The notes under the pieces were generated by a model. The model was not told the origin of the DNA and did no database searches. It saw only the letters and a program-made list of their open reading frames with translations. A stretch of 64,000 bases of DNA, from assembly GCF_010119225.1 (NCBI RefSeq), contig NZ_WNKF01000020.1, positions 1 to 64,000 of the forward strand. Direction: 5' to 3'. This DNA comes from Cyclobacterium roseum. Lineage in GTDB: Bacteria > Bacteroidota > Bacteroidia > Cytophagales > Cyclobacteriaceae. Positions 45,877 through 54,414 of the stretch are shown here, one piece after another. The translations under genes were made by a program, and so were the position numbers. Position 1 is the first letter of the stretch; every line of letters begins with the position of its first letter.

Positions 45877-46236
45877 GAAATTCTTGGAAAAAGCAATTTA
45901 AGAGTAATGTCGACCAAACCAAACCCGCATGGCCCTAATCAATGTATAATCATTATAAATTAGAACGAAAGCGGAACACCGTGACCTGAATGAGTTTAAG
46001 AATATAATTTGAAATATATAAAATAACAGAATTTTATTCCTTTGGAATTAGACTTACATATTATTAACCATATAAAATGATTTTTTTATTTTTATGGGGT
46101 TACCGACTGTATTTTTCTGTATGAAAGTTAATAGTTGTCAATTACTTAATTTTTATTTATAATGCAATCGATTGCGCAAAAAGCAATAGCACCGAGCTGG
46201 AAGGCTCTTAAAACAAACCTTAACCAATTATTAGCC
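45877..46236. other. AT-rich divergent region between two Gfo/Idh genes
   Basis: No gene was seen. It contains the perfect small palindrome TATAATCATTATA (45945-45957) and very AT-rich stretches around 46010-46110. It must contain promoters for both divergent oxidoreductase genes, but no exact TAnnTTTG box was recognised. Confidence 0.4.
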
Positions 46237-47637
46237 ATGGAAAATAAATTTTCAAGAAGGTCTTTTCTGCATGCCGTAAGTTTGCTGGCAGCCGGCACAG
46301 CGGTGAGCACGCCCCTAACGGGCTTTGGGATGAAAAGAAAACTTAGAGTAGCGCTGGTGGGTACCGGAGTAAGAGGGACATCGTTTTGGGGGAGAAGACT
46401 GGTTGAGCAATACTCCGATATTTTGGAATTTGTAGGGCTGAGTGATATCAATCCCGGAAGGTTGGATTATGCACTGGAATACATGAAAGTGAATTGCCCC
46501 ACATTTGTTGACTTTGACGAGATGATGGCCAGCACCAAGCCGGACTTGCTGATCGTGACGACCATGGATTCAACGCACCATGAATTTATAATCAAGGGAC
46601 TGGAGGCCGGAAGCGATGTGCTTACTGAAAAGCCGCTCACCACCGACGAAAACAAATGCCAGCAAATCCTTGAGGCGGAAGAGAAGTCCAATAAAAACCT
46701 GATTGTAGGTTTCAATTACCGATGGAGTCCTTACATCACCAAAATCAAAGAACTGCTGCAAAATAAGGAAATCGGGGAAGTTACCTCGATCGATTTTCAT
46801 TGGTATCTCAACATACACCACGGTGCTTCCTATTTTCGCCGATGGCATGGGGTGACTGAAAATGGCGGGTCGCTTTGGGTGCATAAGGCGACACATCATT
46901 TTGATCTTCTCAACTGGTGGCTGGATTCAGACCCTTCCGAAGTATTTGCTTACGGGGACCTGGAGCATTACGGTAGCAACGGTCCTTTTAGGGGTAAAAA
47001 CTGTCGCGCTTGTCCCCACAAAGACGATTGCACGTATTATTGGGATATCACCAAAAGCCCAAGGGATATGAAATTGTATGCGGAAAACGAGCACCACGAT
47101 GGTTATTTCCGGGATGGTTGCGTCTATCGGCATGAAATAGATATCTATGATAAAATGTCTGCCAATATCAAATATGCCAACAATGCCGTGGTGAACTATT
47201 CACTGACTACCTACAGTCCCTACGAAGGGTGGAAGATCGCTTTTAACGGGCAGAAGGGTAGAATCGATGCCTGGTTGGATATACCGTTTATGAGTAACGA
47301 AACCATGGACCAGGAAGCGCTGCATGCGGCCGAAATGAATCAGAATGCCGGTGAAGACATGCACCGGGAGCCGCTGGTATTACATAAAAACTGGGAAAAG
47401 CCCCAGATTATTCAAGTGGTAAGTGAACGCGGTGGCCACGGGGGTGGAGATAAAAGACTCCATGACAAAATCTTCAAAAACCCGGAAGCGGCAGACCCCT
47501 ACAAACATGCTGCAGGAATAAGAGATGGTGTCATGTCCGTACTTATTGGTGTGGCAGCCCGAAACAGTATTAATAGCAAGGGCCCCGTTAAGATAGCCGA
47601 CCTTACCAGTATCAAGCCAAGTCCAAATCGGGCTTAA
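46237..47637 (+). CDS. Tat-exported Gfo/Idh/MocA oxidoreductase with Cys cluster
   Basis: A 466-aa protein with a twin-arginine-type leader (FSRRSFLHAVSLLAAG) and then a Rossmann fold (VALVGTGVRGTSF) and EKP motif (DVLTEKPLTTDE). NGGSLWVHKATHHFDLLNWW carries the catalytic-region Lys/His. The cysteine cluster Cys256-x2-Cys259-x5-Cys265 with Cys295 (GYFRDGCVYRHE) follows the catalytic region. Export through Tat implies folding with cofactor in the cytoplasm, as in GH109-like relatives that use bound NAD. The start MENKF was chosen to place the RR motif near the N-terminus. Substrate unknown. Confidence 0.85.
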   Translation: MENKFSRRSFLHAVSLLAAGTAVSTPLTGFGMKRKLRVALVGTGVRGTSFWGRRLVEQYSDILEFVGLSDINPGRLDYALEYMKVNCPTFVDFDEMMASTKPDLLIVTTMDSTHHEFIIKGLEAGSDVLTEKPLTTDENKCQQILEAEEKSNKNLIVGFNYRWSPYITKIKELLQNKEIGEVTSIDFHWYLNIHHGASYFRRWHGVTENGGSLWVHKATHHFDLLNWWLDSDPSEVFAYGDLEHYGSNGPFRGKNCRACPHKDDCTYYWDITKSPRDMKLYAENEHHDGYFRDGCVYRHEIDIYDKMSANIKYANNAVVNYSLTTYSPYEGWKIAFNGQKGRIDAWLDIPFMSNETMDQEALHAAEMNQNAGEDMHREPLVLHKNWEKPQIIQVVSERGGHGGGDKRLHDKIFKNPEAADPYKHAAGIRDGVMSVLIGVAARNSINSKGPVKIADLTSIKPSPNRA

Positions 47638-47650
47638 AACATTAATTTTT

Positions 47651-47691
47651 CCCCTCCATGCTGGCCGTATTGGCCTATGGAGGGGTTTTTT
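47651..47691 (+). terminator. Rho-independent terminator
   Basis: CCCCTCCAT/ATGGAGGGG (9 bp) with an inner GGCC pairing, followed by TTTTTT. It starts 13 nt after the Gfo/Idh stop. Confidence 0.9.
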
Positions 47692-47737
47692 GTATTTTTC
47701 ACGAAAATCATCCGATTAATCAATCAAGTTTACGAGT

Positions 47738-48124
47738 ATGAAAATTGAACACATTGCATTAAACGTACAGCACCCACAAGCCGTTTCCGATTGGTATGAG
47801 AAAAACCTTGGCTTGACGGTGGTTAAAAAAATGGCCAACGCCCCTTTCATGACCTTTTTGGCCGATGATAGTGGCAAGGTGATGATCGAACTGTATCAAA
47901 ATGCCAAGGCTCCTGTCTTGGAATATGCCAAGTTAGACCCATTGATGCTTCATCTGGCATTTGTGTCGGAAAACCCGGAGGAGGAAAAAAAGCGCCTGGT
48001 AGCAGCAGGTGCGGAACTTGTGAGTGATGACACCTTAGAGGACGGAACCCGCTTGCTAATGCTCCGAGACCCCTGGGGCCTTTCCATTCAGTTTTGTAAA
48101 AGGGCCAAACCCATGCTAAAATAA
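47738..48124 (+). CDS. VOC-family (glyoxalase/bleomycin-resistance-like) protein
   Basis: A 128-aa single-domain metalloprotein-fold protein made of two beta-alpha-beta-beta-beta modules. EHIALNVQHPQAVSDWYEKNLGL opens the first (His), IELYQN closes it with Glu, LHLAFVSENPEEEKKRL opens the second and LLMLRDPWGLSIQFCKR closes it. Typical VOC proteins are lyases or dioxygenases. The function here is undetermined. Convergent with the DUF5777 gene, 2 nt between stops. Confidence 0.85.
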   Translation: MKIEHIALNVQHPQAVSDWYEKNLGLTVVKKMANAPFMTFLADDSGKVMIELYQNAKAPVLEYAKLDPLMLHLAFVSENPEEEKKRLVAAGAELVSDDTLEDGTRLLMLRDPWGLSIQFCKRAKPMLK

Positions 48125-48126
48125 AA

Positions 48127-49011
48127 TTAGTCAGGTTTAGTCAACTGGAAATTTCGGGTGATATTGAATCCAAAATGGATATCGCCCTTAAAAAAATCTC
48201 CCGTAGTGGACGGAAGGAATCCGGTTTCTGTCATTTGCTGGCTATTGGTCAGGTGTAGCTGAAAAACATGGCCCCCGGTCTCGATATCCACACCAAAAGA
48301 AAGGGGATTGGTGCTGCCGTTATTCTCGTTGGTAAAACGATGGTAATATTCCATGGTTACGTGAATGCTTCGGGTAACCCTATAGCTTGCGCCAGCTCCA
48401 AGAGCGAAAAGACCATTTTCTCCACTTCTTTCGCTAACGAGGTTTTGATGAACGTAGGTAGGCATCAACTGGATGGCAGCCAATTGATTCAATTTGCTCG
48501 CTAAAAGCATTTGATGGGAATAGCGTAACCTTCGTTCCAGGTTCATGGGTAACTCCGGTCTGCGTAGCGTATTGACGGATGTATTCGAGACCCAGACAAT
48601 GGAGATCGGAAGGTTTGTTTTAGACTGACCCTGGCGGTGAATGCCGATTTTGACGAATCCGTCATATAGTTTGTTAAACGAATTTCTTCCTATCCCCAGC
48701 GTAAGCCAATCCTCCAATGAATAGTCCAGGCCCAACCTCATGTTTGCCTGGTCCATACCGAAAAATTGATAGGCTCCGGTATTGACTCTTCCAAACCGAT
48801 GTGAAATCAGGAATTCCAGGTTTCCTTTTCTTCGGGTTTCCACTGTGTGACCATTGATTAGCCTAACTGCTTTGAACGTAGAGGTAGGGCTTTTCCAATC
48901 GGAATCGGCTTTACTTTCTGACTTCAGTTGATCCAATAGATTCTCCTGGGCTCCTGCTGGAAGGACAAAATTGGATAATAGAAAGAAAAGGAGTAGGGCT
49001 TTGCGCGTCAT
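48127..49011 (-). CDS. DUF5777 outer-membrane beta-barrel protein
   Basis: A 294-aa exported protein with signal peptide ending near PAGAQEN. FKAVRLINGHTVETRRKGNLEFLISHRFGRVN, split over the first strands, is the usual DUF5777 opening. The rest alternates as membrane beta-strands (GLDYSLEDWLTLGIGRN). It is last in the ECF-sigma operon, and its start overlaps the yceI stop by 4 nt (ATGA). DUF5777 barrels regularly accompany YceI and cytochrome-like lipoproteins in Bacteroidetes. Confidence 0.82.
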   Translation of the reverse strand: MTRKALLLFFLLSNFVLPAGAQENLLDQLKSESKADSDWKSPTSTFKAVRLINGHTVETRRKGNLEFLISHRFGRVNTGAYQFFGMDQANMRLGLDYSLEDWLTLGIGRNSFNKLYDGFVKIGIHRQGQSKTNLPISIVWVSNTSVNTLRRPELPMNLERRLRYSHQMLLASKLNQLAAIQLMPTYVHQNLVSERSGENGLFALGAGASYRVTRSIHVTMEYYHRFTNENNGSTNPLSFGVDIETGGHVFQLHLTNSQQMTETGFLPSTTGDFFKGDIHFGFNITRNFQLTKPD

Positions 49012-49550
49012 TTTTTTATTTCTTCAAATACAAAATTGGCAGTTACTTCTACCTCCTCTGCGATATTGTAAAAGAGAACGGATGGAATCTGAATAGCATG
49101 GTCTTCCAGCTTTACCGGGAACACTGCTTCCATTTTAATCTGGTCATCGTCGATCAGGAGCGTGCCCGAAATGTCGTAATTGACAGTGACACCATGAATC
49201 GTCAGTTTTCCTTCAGCGTGAGCATCCTGAGATCCGGTTTCGGATTGGCTGTAGCCGGTTAGTTTTCCGTCGAATGTAGCTTCAGGATACGTATCGGATT
49301 CCATGAATTTTTCGTTGAAGTGTTCCTGCATCAGCGATTTTGGAAAGCGGAAAGCTTTTATAGGGACAAGGAAAGCAAGACTTCCTGTTTGCGTGTTGAA
49401 CAAGCCTGTTACCGCATTGTTTTCTGCTTTAATGTCCTCTACAGGGGCACTGCTAAAGAATACTACCTCTCCTGTTTCCGTTTTATAATCCTGCGCCCTG
49501 GCCGTGGCCAGGGTAAGCAGGCAAATGATTGTTAAAATTATATTTTTCAT
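49008..49550 (-). CDS. YceI-family periplasmic lipid-binding-like protein
   Basis: A 180-aa protein with a signal peptide (IILTIICLLTLATARAQ) and a YceI/lipocalin-like eight-strand barrel, which in the family binds polyisoprenoids or other amphiphiles. VPIKAFRFPKSLMQEHFNEKFMESDTYPEATF is the typical central region, seen here across residues about 62-93. It sits 6 nt after the CX4CH lipoprotein gene and overlaps DUF5777. Role within the operon unknown. Confidence 0.87.
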   Translation of the reverse strand: MKNIILTIICLLTLATARAQDYKTETGEVVFFSSAPVEDIKAENNAVTGLFNTQTGSLAFLVPIKAFRFPKSLMQEHFNEKFMESDTYPEATFDGKLTGYSQSETGSQDAHAEGKLTIHGVTVNYDISGTLLIDDDQIKMEAVFPVKLEDHAIQIPSVLFYNIAEEVEVTANFVFEEIKK

Positions 49551-49556
49551 AGAAGG

Positions 49557-49925
49557 TTAATTGTCCAGAGCACCTTGATCTACCCAACAAAAGATGCTTT
49601 CCTTTTGAGATTCGCTAAGTTGTTTTCCGGATCCCTCCGGCGGCATGTAATCACTTTGGGTAAAGTTTTTGATCTGCTCTGCGTGTTGAAGAATATTTTC
49701 TTTGAGTGTTAGGTTTACGCGATTGGTTCCTGACACATGGCATCCTGAAATGGCACAGTTTTGATTGATAATCGGAATGATGTCATTTGAAAGGGATACC
49801 GATTCGACGCACCGTTCCTCCTGGTCATCAGGTTCTATATCCTCCTCATTTTCACTCGTACAGGCTAGAAAAGAACACGAAAGAATTACCAGGAAACCCG
49901 GTAAAAGGTAGTTTTTAATAGTCAT
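49557..49925 (-). CDS. Cytochrome-c-like lipoprotein with CX4CH motif
   Basis: A 122-aa lipoprotein (lipobox FLAC, Cys22) followed by a long acidic linker (SENEEDIEPDDQEE). The haem-site-like segment is NQNCAISGCHVSG, a CX4CH spacing in place of CXXCH, with a distal YMPPEGSGKQLSESQ that would give the axial Met and IFCWVDQGA typical of planctomycete-type cytochrome domains. The start was chosen at 49925 so that the signal peptide is N-terminal; it overlaps the CHRD gene by 11 nt. Whether haem is attached is uncertain. Confidence 0.75.
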   Translation of the reverse strand: MTIKNYLLPGFLVILSCSFLACTSENEEDIEPDDQEERCVESVSLSNDIIPIINQNCAISGCHVSGTNRVNLTLKENILQHAEQIKNFTQSDYMPPEGSGKQLSESQKESIFCWVDQGALDN

Positions 49926-50415
49926 CATTGGTGGTATCATTAGGGTTAGAATCATTGTTTGCCTGGCTATTACTGCCAATATCGCCACGAGCAATTAGCG
50001 TCGACATGGAGGTAGCACTTAGGTGCACGTTAACATGACCGTCGAAATTCAACAGCCCCTCATAATCAATTGGTGTACCGTCACCCATTTGGGTGACCAC
50101 CGTTTCGCTAACGCCTGTTGCACCTGCGACGTCATTTAATCCAATGGCAATTCCTCCTCCATCACTGGCCGCATTGCGATGAACATGGGCAGGATGAGCA
50201 TCTCCCGCTGTTGTTCCCTCCAATTCAATGCGGATCAGGGTACTCGTCTCACTTTCTTTGGTGAACGTAACGGTCCCCTGAATGGAAGGATCCGACACCG
50301 AATTTAATGTATACGCTTTCTGAATAACCCGAGGACTTTCATCCTCCTTCTCACATGCCATTGCAAATAGCGCAATAACGAATAACAGGATTATGTTTGC
50401 TTGTACCGTTTTCAT
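49915..50415 (-). CDS. CHRD-domain lipoprotein
   Basis: A 166-aa lipoprotein (lipobox FAMAC, Cys21). The CHRD-type domain shows VTFTKESETSTLIRIELEGT, GDAHPAHVHRNAAS and DGHVNVHLSATSMSTLIARGDIG, a pattern shared with copper/zinc-SOD-like folds, but the SOD metal set is not complete. The Asn/Asp-rich tail (QANNDSNPNDTTNDD) is low complexity. Member of the ECF-sigma operon. Function unknown. Confidence 0.78.
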   Translation of the reverse strand: MKTVQANIILLFVIALFAMACEKEDESPRVIQKAYTLNSVSDPSIQGTVTFTKESETSTLIRIELEGTTAGDAHPAHVHRNAASDGGGIAIGLNDVAGATGVSETVVTQMGDGTPIDYEGLLNFDGHVNVHLSATSMSTLIARGDIGSNSQANNDSNPNDTTNDDY

Positions 50416-50427
50416 AATTTCTATTGT

Positions 50428-51597
50428 TTAAAATTTTAAGATTTGATTTGATGGGTAATAGTTGATGCCGAAGAAAATGCCCATGCTTTTTAAGTCGAGG
50501 TTGCCCGCTCCAATACCCACCAGCGGCATCCGGATATAAGGCTCGGCTTGTATGGTGAATTTTTCGCCTATTTTCCGCTCGTAGCCCAATCCCATATTCC
50601 ACACCCCGAAGACATGTTGGTTGCTATTGTTGATTTCCATTTCCTCGGTGTAGTGATTTCCACTATAGTTTTCATAGACCAGCGAATATTTCTCTTTCAA
50701 CATGAAATAAGAGGACAAACCTGAGCTGATAAACCAGCGGTCTTTTGATCCGCTGATGGGATAAAATCTAAGGTTTACCGGGATTTCAATAAGCCGGCAA
50801 TCTCCAATTAGCGCCTGATGAGCCGAGTCGTAACCCTCCCAGTACCCCGGTCCTTCACGATACTTTTTCTGACCATGAACAGCTCCAATGGAGAAGCTCC
50901 AGCGGTTGCTAATGAAATACTCCAGTCTGAATCCGATGCTTTTGCCGGACGAGGGAAAATGGTCAAAATGAATCGCACTGATATCTGGAGCAACCATGAT
51001 CCCAAGGGCGATCTGATTCTGTAGTGTCGAAGAGGGGATCCGATCAGACTGAATCAGGGAGCTTTCCTGGATGCCTGTGTTTCGTTCTACAGGTAAAATG
51101 CGGTTAAAATCCTGGAAAAGGCTCCATTTTGAATCAGAACCCCATTTTAGATGAGGCATTCGAGATCGCTCGTTTGCCAGGTCTTCCTGCGGGAGAGCAG
51201 TCGACGGTGGGGGTTGGTTTAGGTGTATTGTAGCGGTATCCATCGCCCTTACAGGCTCGTTCACAGGAGAAGTAATGGAGGGATTTTTTCTAGCTGGGAT
51301 TTGTACTTCCATTTCATCAAACGAATCTAATTTCGTTAGCATGGAGGAGGGTCCAGGATGAAAGGCGTCTTTATCTCCAAATGGAAACAGACTATCTGAC
51401 GCCGTCATCCAGACAGTGAAAATAAGGCCGATTAATATAAAGGACCCAAGCAAGAACCATTTAAATCCATTGACGGGCTGGGCTGCCTGGTCTGTCGTTA
51501 ATTTCTTTTCAAACCTTTCCCAATCCTGAGGATCGTAGGGAACTTCAGGCTCTGAGGATAATTTTTTAAAGAAATCATCCAGCTCTTTATCACTCAT
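50428..51597 (-). CDS. Anti-sigma-like N-terminus fused to outer-membrane barrel domain
   Basis: A 389-aa protein starting MSDKELDDFFKKLSS (an ATG seven codons upstream is possible). Residues about 1-45 look like a cytoplasmic anti-sigma segment, followed by one membrane helix (WFLLGSFILIGLIFTVWM). A long Pro/Ser/Thr-rich periplasmic linker follows, and then from about residue 180 an eight-strand OmpA/PorT-like barrel (IALGIMVAPDISAIHF ... MGIFFGINYYPS). The gene overlaps the ECF sigma gene by 8 nt, the usual place of an anti-sigma factor. The single chain would span inner membrane, periplasm and outer membrane. Confidence 0.78.
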   Translation of the reverse strand: MSDKELDDFFKKLSSEPEVPYDPQDWERFEKKLTTDQAAQPVNGFKWFLLGSFILIGLIFTVWMTASDSLFPFGDKDAFHPGPSSMLTKLDSFDEMEVQIPARKNPSITSPVNEPVRAMDTATIHLNQPPPSTALPQEDLANERSRMPHLKWGSDSKWSLFQDFNRILPVERNTGIQESSLIQSDRIPSSTLQNQIALGIMVAPDISAIHFDHFPSSGKSIGFRLEYFISNRWSFSIGAVHGQKKYREGPGYWEGYDSAHQALIGDCRLIEIPVNLRFYPISGSKDRWFISSGLSSYFMLKEKYSLVYENYSGNHYTEEMEINNSNQHVFGVWNMGLGYERKIGEKFTIQAEPYIRMPLVGIGAGNLDLKSMGIFFGINYYPSNQILKF

Positions 51598-52153
51598 TTT
51601 TGATACCTGCTTCTTCATGATTTCTAACAGTTAACATGGCCCTCAACTTTAGTCTTGCCCGGTGGAGGTTGGATTTTGAAGTGCCTACGGAAATGCCTAG
51701 CAATTCCGAAATTTCCCGATGATCGTATCCTTCAATCGCATATAAATTAAATACCGTTCTATACTGCATCGGTAGCACTTGTATTAGTTGGATCATTTCC
51801 ATGTATTTCAGATCATCGGTGGCGTTTTTGCCAAGATCTGGGATTTCCGAAACATTCTCCAGACCTATATTTTGGGAATGGTTTTGATTTTTTTTGTAGT
51901 AATTGATGGCTCCGTTTATCAATATTCTTCTAAACCAAAGTGTAAAAGGACGCTTGGGATCATACCGGTCAAAGTAATGGAATACTTTCAGGTAGCCGTC
52001 GTGAAGTATTTCCACACTTTCTTCCCTGTTTGCGGCATACCGGAGACAAATGCTCATTCCGTAGCTGTAAAACTGCTTATACAGCTCTTCCTGACTCTTT
52101 CGGTCTGCTTTGGAAATTCCGTTTATAAGCTTATTTGACAAGTATTTTTCCAC
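51590..52153 (-). CDS. ECF-type RNA polymerase sigma factor
   Basis: A 187-aa sigma-70-family factor. Region 2 (YSYGMSICLRYAANREESVEILHDGYLKVFHYFDRYD over residues about 29-65, with PFTLWFRRILINGAINYYKK) and region 4 (LPMQYRTVFNLYAIEGYDHREISELLGISVGTSKSNLHRARLKLR, about 129-173) are both complete. It leads a six-gene minus-strand operon ending at 48127, and probably activates its own promoter. The signal it responds to is unknown; the next gene is the likely negative regulator. Confidence 0.9.
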   Translation of the reverse strand: MEKYLSNKLINGISKADRKSQEELYKQFYSYGMSICLRYAANREESVEILHDGYLKVFHYFDRYDPKRPFTLWFRRILINGAINYYKKNQNHSQNIGLENVSEIPDLGKNATDDLKYMEMIQLIQVLPMQYRTVFNLYAIEGYDHREISELLGISVGTSKSNLHRARLKLRAMLTVRNHEEAGIKNE

Positions 52154-52500
52154 ATTCGCTGGGGTTGTCGGGTTGGTATTCGTCTATACACCAAGGAGAA
52201 TTAAATGGTTGCGTGACGAAAAAAAGTAATTTACATAATAGTAAAGGCTACACACTACATTTCAATCCAAATAACATTTTGATGGTAGTGTGTAAAGCCG
52301 TGTTTCCTGTAATGTGTATCCGCAATAGCGGACTGGGTAAAGATTTGCCATCGTCAATTTCAACGCACTGTAAAGCAATCAGGGTGCAGGGTTCCTGGAG
52401 GGGACCTTTGGTCAGATTTCATTCCGAATTTCCATATGATTACTTTATATTGAAATTATTAACAGCATTTCGAAAAAAATCAGGACCTTAAAAGAAACAA
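52154..52500. promoter_or_regulatory. Divergent regulatory region with a large inverted repeat
   Basis: A 347-nt gap between the ECF sigma operon and the PL11 gene, with no coding content. The clear feature is a 10-bp perfect inverted repeat TACACACTAC (52249-52258) / GTAGTGTGTA (52285-52294) separated by 26 nt, flanked by GGC and GCC. It could be a regulator site or a leader hairpin of the sigma transcript. No exact -7 box was found in either direction. Confidence 0.45.
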
Positions 52501-54345
52501 ATGAGCCCTTTACATGGATTCCGTATCACCTGCTTCCTATTTGTTGGCACACTAAGTATCTCTCTTTTTGGACAGCGGCAAATGGAGTACCTCGACCGTG
52601 GATTGGTCGCCCTCAAAGACGGAAATGGGGGTGTTTTTCTGAGCTGGCGCTTGTTGGGAGACGAATCCGTAGATACTGGGTTTGACCTGTACAGGGAATA
52701 CGAAGGGAAACCTGCCAAAAAAATCAACGATGTCCCCTTAAATCAGACCACCAACTTTTACGATCCGGAAGCCGATCTAAGCCAACATCCCCGGTATTCG
52801 GTTAGTAATGCAAGTGAAGGCCCTAGCAAACCAACACCGGTTTGGGAACAGGAATTTTGGGAAGTTCCCCTGCAAACGCCGGACGGCTACCGGCCAAATG
52901 ATACTTCCGTCGGCGATCTGACCGGTGATGGCCGGTATGAATTGGTGGTGCACATGACCGGCAGATCCAAAGACAATTCCCAGAATGGGGTTACCGATCC
53001 ACCTATACTACAGGCCTATACCCTCGAAGGAAAGCGGTTGTGGGAGATCAATTTGGGAATAAATATTCGGGAGGGAGCTCATTACACCCAATTTATGGTA
53101 TACGATCTGGATGGGGATGGAATTGCTGAAATAGCCTGTAAAACGGCTGATGGCAGTAAGGACGGATTAGGAACGGTAATAGGAAATGCTAGCAAAGATT
53201 GGAGAAATGAAGAGGGGAAAATTCTGGACGGCCCGGAATATTTGACGGTTTTCTCCGGGCAGACGGGACAGGCCTTGTCCACTGTAGCCTACATCCCAGG
53301 TAGAGGAGATTTATGCGGATGGGGAGGTGAAGGAGGAAACGGCGGCAATGATTGTAACGGAAACCGGGTGGACCGCTTTCTGGCGGGCATTGCCTATTTG
53401 GACGGTAGAAAACCCTCGTTGCTAATGGCCCGGGGGTATTACGGCAGATCAGTGGTTGCTGCCTGGGATTTTGATGGGGAAACCCTTCAATCGCGGTGGG
53501 TGTTTGATTCGGAGGGACGAGAAAATCCCTATTCTGGCCAGGGAAATCACAGTCTAAGCATCAATGATATTGATGGAGATGGGAAGGATGAAATTGTCTA
53601 CGGGGCGATGACCATTGACGATGATGGTAGGGGTATTTACAGCACGGGTCTTAGGCATGGCGATGCCCTGCACGTCAGCCGTTTCCACCCGGACTACCCG
53701 GATCAACTGGTTTGGGGAATTCATGAAAACGAAACCAAGGAGACCGGATTTGGGGCAGCACTTTTCAATGCCAGAACCGGGCAGATTCTTTGGGGTGCCG
53801 CTGAGGGAACAGACGTAGGAAGGGGGCTGGCGGCCGATATTGATCCCCGGCATGAGGGTGCTGAATTTTGGTGGAACGGAGCCGAAGGATTGTACAATTT
53901 TCAGGGAGAAGAAATTGGGAAAAAACCGAATAGCATCAATTTTGTCCTTTGGTGGGATGGGGACTTACTCAGGGAGTTGCTGGATAAAAATCGCATTGAT
54001 AAATGGGATTACAAGGAGGAGAAGCTTCGTAATTTACTGACGGCGACGGGATCTGAATCCAATAACGGCTCCAAGGCGACCCCTGCGCTTTCCGCTGATT
54101 TGTTTGGAGATTGGCGGGAGGAAGTGATCTTTAGAACGGAGGATAACCAGTCATTGAGAATTTATACCACTACGGAAGCTACCTCGCACCGGTTTACGAC
54201 GCTGATGCACAACCCCCAATACCGTCTCAGTATCGCCTGGCAAAACGTAGGATACAACCAACCTCCTCACACGGATTTTTATTTAGGAGTGGGAATGGAG
54301 ACCCCTAAACTACCTGACATGGAAATCGTAAAGAAAAGGGAATAA
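52501..54345 (+). CDS. Polysaccharide lyase family 11 (rhamnogalacturonan endolyase)
   Basis: A 614-aa secreted lyase with a signal peptide ending near LFGQRQ. The start of the mature protein, MEYLDRGLVALKDGNGGVFLSWRLL, is the PL11 opening. A beta-propeller with calcium-type loops follows (SVGDLTGDGRYELVVH, YDLDGDGIAEIACKTADG, IDGDGKDEIVYGAM, DIDPRHEGAEFWW). PL11 enzymes cut rhamnogalacturonan I backbone by beta-elimination, leaving unsaturated galacturonate ends. The GH88 gene in this window could process such ends. Full-length compared with YesW. Confidence 0.92.
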   Translation: MSPLHGFRITCFLFVGTLSISLFGQRQMEYLDRGLVALKDGNGGVFLSWRLLGDESVDTGFDLYREYEGKPAKKINDVPLNQTTNFYDPEADLSQHPRYSVSNASEGPSKPTPVWEQEFWEVPLQTPDGYRPNDTSVGDLTGDGRYELVVHMTGRSKDNSQNGVTDPPILQAYTLEGKRLWEINLGINIREGAHYTQFMVYDLDGDGIAEIACKTADGSKDGLGTVIGNASKDWRNEEGKILDGPEYLTVFSGQTGQALSTVAYIPGRGDLCGWGGEGGNGGNDCNGNRVDRFLAGIAYLDGRKPSLLMARGYYGRSVVAAWDFDGETLQSRWVFDSEGRENPYSGQGNHSLSINDIDGDGKDEIVYGAMTIDDDGRGIYSTGLRHGDALHVSRFHPDYPDQLVWGIHENETKETGFGAALFNARTGQILWGAAEGTDVGRGLAADIDPRHEGAEFWWNGAEGLYNFQGEEIGKKPNSINFVLWWDGDLLRELLDKNRIDKWDYKEEKLRNLLTATGSESNNGSKATPALSADLFGDWREEVIFRTEDNQSLRIYTTTEATSHRFTTLMHNPQYRLSIAWQNVGYNQPPHTDFYLGVGMETPKLPDMEIVKKRE

Positions 54346-54414
54346 ATTTTTTACGTTTTTCAGGACACTTTTTCTGAACCGTACGTATAGAGTAAAAAGC
54401 CAAACGATTTAACG

